A stretch of DNA of 37,166 nucleotides from Marinilabiliales bacterium (GTDB taxonomy: Bacteria; Bacteroidota; Bacteroidia; Bacteroidales; BM520): positions 1 to 37,166 of the forward strand of contig PKSY01000230.1 in NCBI GenBank assembly GCA_002869405.1, in the 5' to 3' direction. Below the pieces are notes generated by a model. That model saw only the letters and a list, made by a program, of their open reading frames with translations. It had not been told where the DNA came from and ran no database searches. This document shows, in pieces, positions 36,133 to 37,166 of this stretch (position 1 is the first letter of the stretch; every line of letters begins with the position of its first letter). Position numbers and translations under genes: made by a program.

Positions 36133-37166
36133 TTACAAAGTACGTCCGGGGTACACCTTAAGTGCTTCTTCTAAACATTTAACTGATGCGCGAAGGTCGT
36201 CGACATTAAGTACGTAGCTGATACGAACCTGGTTTTGTCCTGCGCCTTCAGTGGCGTAAAACCCTGTTGCCGGGGCGAGCATTACAGTAGCACCATTATA
36301 ATCGAAGTCTTCAAGTAACCACTGGCAGAATTTGTCAGCATTATCGATAGGCAGTGCAGCGACCACGTAGAAAGCGCCTTTGGGCTTCGGGCAAAATGCG
36401 CCTTCGATGGCGTTAATTCCATCAAACACCACATTACGGCGGGCATCATACTCTTTCAAAACAGCGTCGAAATACGATTTTGGTACTGCCAGCGCAGCTT
36501 CGGCAGCCACTTGTCCGAATGAGGGTGGGGAGAGGCGCGCCTGAGCAAATTTCATGGCCGTAGCCATCACTTCAGCGTTGCGTGAAATCATACAGCCGAT
36601 TCTAACGCCACATGCGCTGTAACGCTTCGAAACAGAATCAATAAGGATGGTATTATTTTCCAGTCCTTCAAGCTGCATTACAGAAGTATGCGAATGACCG
36701 TCGTAGCAGAATTCACGATACACCTCATCAGCATAGAGGTAGAGGTCGTATTTCAATGCCAGCTCACGAAGCACTTCAAGCTCTTCTTTACTATAAAGGT
36801 ATCCTGTAGGGTTGTTAGGATTACAGATCATGATACCCTTGGTTTTCTCATTGATCACTTTCTCGAATTCCGCGATTGGAGGCAGCGAGAAGCCGTCGTC
36901 AATAAAAGAAGGAATCGGGCGAACTACCACGCCTGCATTGGTAGCAAATCCGTTGTAGTTTGCGTAGAAAGGCTCAGGGATGATAATTTCATCACCCGGA
37001 TCCATGGTACTCTGGAAAGCAAAAAGTATTGCTTCAGAAGCACCGGCAGCGACAATAATCTGGTCGGCTGAAATATCAATACCAATACTTTTGTAGTAAT
37101 CCGTAAGTTTTTCGCGGTAAGAGATATTTCCGGCAGAGTGGCTGTAAGCAACCACTTTTTGATCAA
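36133..37166 (-). CDS. Pyridoxal phosphate-dependent aminotransferase, class I/II (cut by window edge)
   Basis: The C-terminal 344 codons are visible and the frame is open to the right edge (DQKVVAYSHSAGN...), so about the first 50 residues are missing; the GTG near 37155 is not a real start. Fold type I features are AGASEAILFAF, PEPFYANYNGF, ICNPNNPTGYLYS (substrate/PLP loop), ADEVYREFCYDG, and the PLP-Lys in DSVSKRYSACGVRIG, with the late Arg in NQVRISYVLN. It resembles AspC-like or AATase family proteins in Bacteroidota. Substrate (aspartate, aromatic or other) is not readable. A terminator follows. Confidence 0.9.
   Translation of the reverse strand, partial: DQKVVAYSHSAGNISYREKLTDYYKSIGIDISADQIIVAAGASEAILFAFQSTMDPGDEIIIPEPFYANYNGFATNAGVVVRPIPSFIDDGFSLPPIAEFEKVINEKTKGIMICNPNNPTGYLYSKEELEVLRELALKYDLYLYADEVYREFCYDGHSHTSVMQLEGLENNTILIDSVSKRYSACGVRIGCMISRNAEVMATAMKFAQARLSPPSFGQVAAEAALAVPKSYFDAVLKEYDARRNVVFDGINAIEGAFCPKPKGAFYVVAALPIDNADKFCQWLLEDFDYNGATVMLAPATGFYATEGAGQNQVRISYVLNVDDLRASVKCLEEALKVYPGRTL

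Overview
The window is chromosomal DNA from a member of the Bacteroidota, most likely a Bacteroidales/Marinilabiliales-type organism. The evidence is a type IX secretion (T9SS) C-terminal sorting domain, promoters matching the Bacteroidetes consensus (TTTG or TTG, about 20 nt, then TAnnTTTG), few Shine-Dalgarno sequences, low GC, a FeoA-FeoB fusion, and several lineage-typical families (DUF5063, DUF2807/DUF4097 pairs, NamZ/DUF1343). Genus cannot be fixed from the sequence alone.

Region 1 (1-8.5 kb, all minus strand) is a surface/secretion locus. It holds a giant repetitive fibre protein (start 8457, reading to 2104), then a T9SS-sorted secreted protein (2020-632), then a secreted protein cut by the left edge (423-1). 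The fibre gene is split by one in-frame TAA at 4110-4108. The internally duplicated copy of the same module has GAA there, and the frame stays open on both sides, so this is one gene of about 2,117 codons broken by a point nonsense mutation, a sequencing error, or a recoded stop. The fibre has an Ile/Asn heptad coiled coil like the trimeric N@d stalks of autotransporters, and 12-residue repeats.

Region 2 (8.5-17.5 kb, plus strand) starts after an AT-rich gap. It carries nucleotide-sugar and polysaccharide genes: UDP-glucose dehydrogenase, UDP-glucuronate decarboxylase (together making UDP-xylose), dTDP-4-dehydrorhamnose reductase, a phosphohexomutase and a coupled DUF5063 protein. A FeoA-FeoB ferrous iron transporter follows.

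Region 3 (17.7-26.5 kb) holds genome-maintenance and regulatory genes. On the minus strand are recA with a translationally coupled TPR lipoprotein, a Bcp-type peroxiredoxin, endonuclease III, and an ECF sigma factor with a 63-aa acidic protein. uvrA is on the plus strand. A compact minus-strand cassette follows: an RsbW-like kinase, an STAS anti-anti-sigma factor and a class III nucleotidyl-cyclase-like protein. It looks like a partner-switching module with a cyclase-fold protein in place of the usual PP2C phosphatase and is the best candidate here for an under-described system.

Region 4 (26.5-37.2 kb) holds NAD-dependent DNA ligase, a DUF4097/DUF2807 envelope pair, an EamA transporter, tRNA-Met(CAT), a GC-richer non-coding stretch full of inverted and direct repeats, a 58-aa coiled-coil ORF, APS-type CysH, a stand-alone CBM48 protein, an FtsX/LolC-E-like permease, a NamZ-type lipoprotein and an aminotransferase cut by the right edge. 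Apart from regions 1 and 4's repeat stretch, most of the window is ordinary conserved chromosome. No prophage, IS element or CRISPR array is visible.
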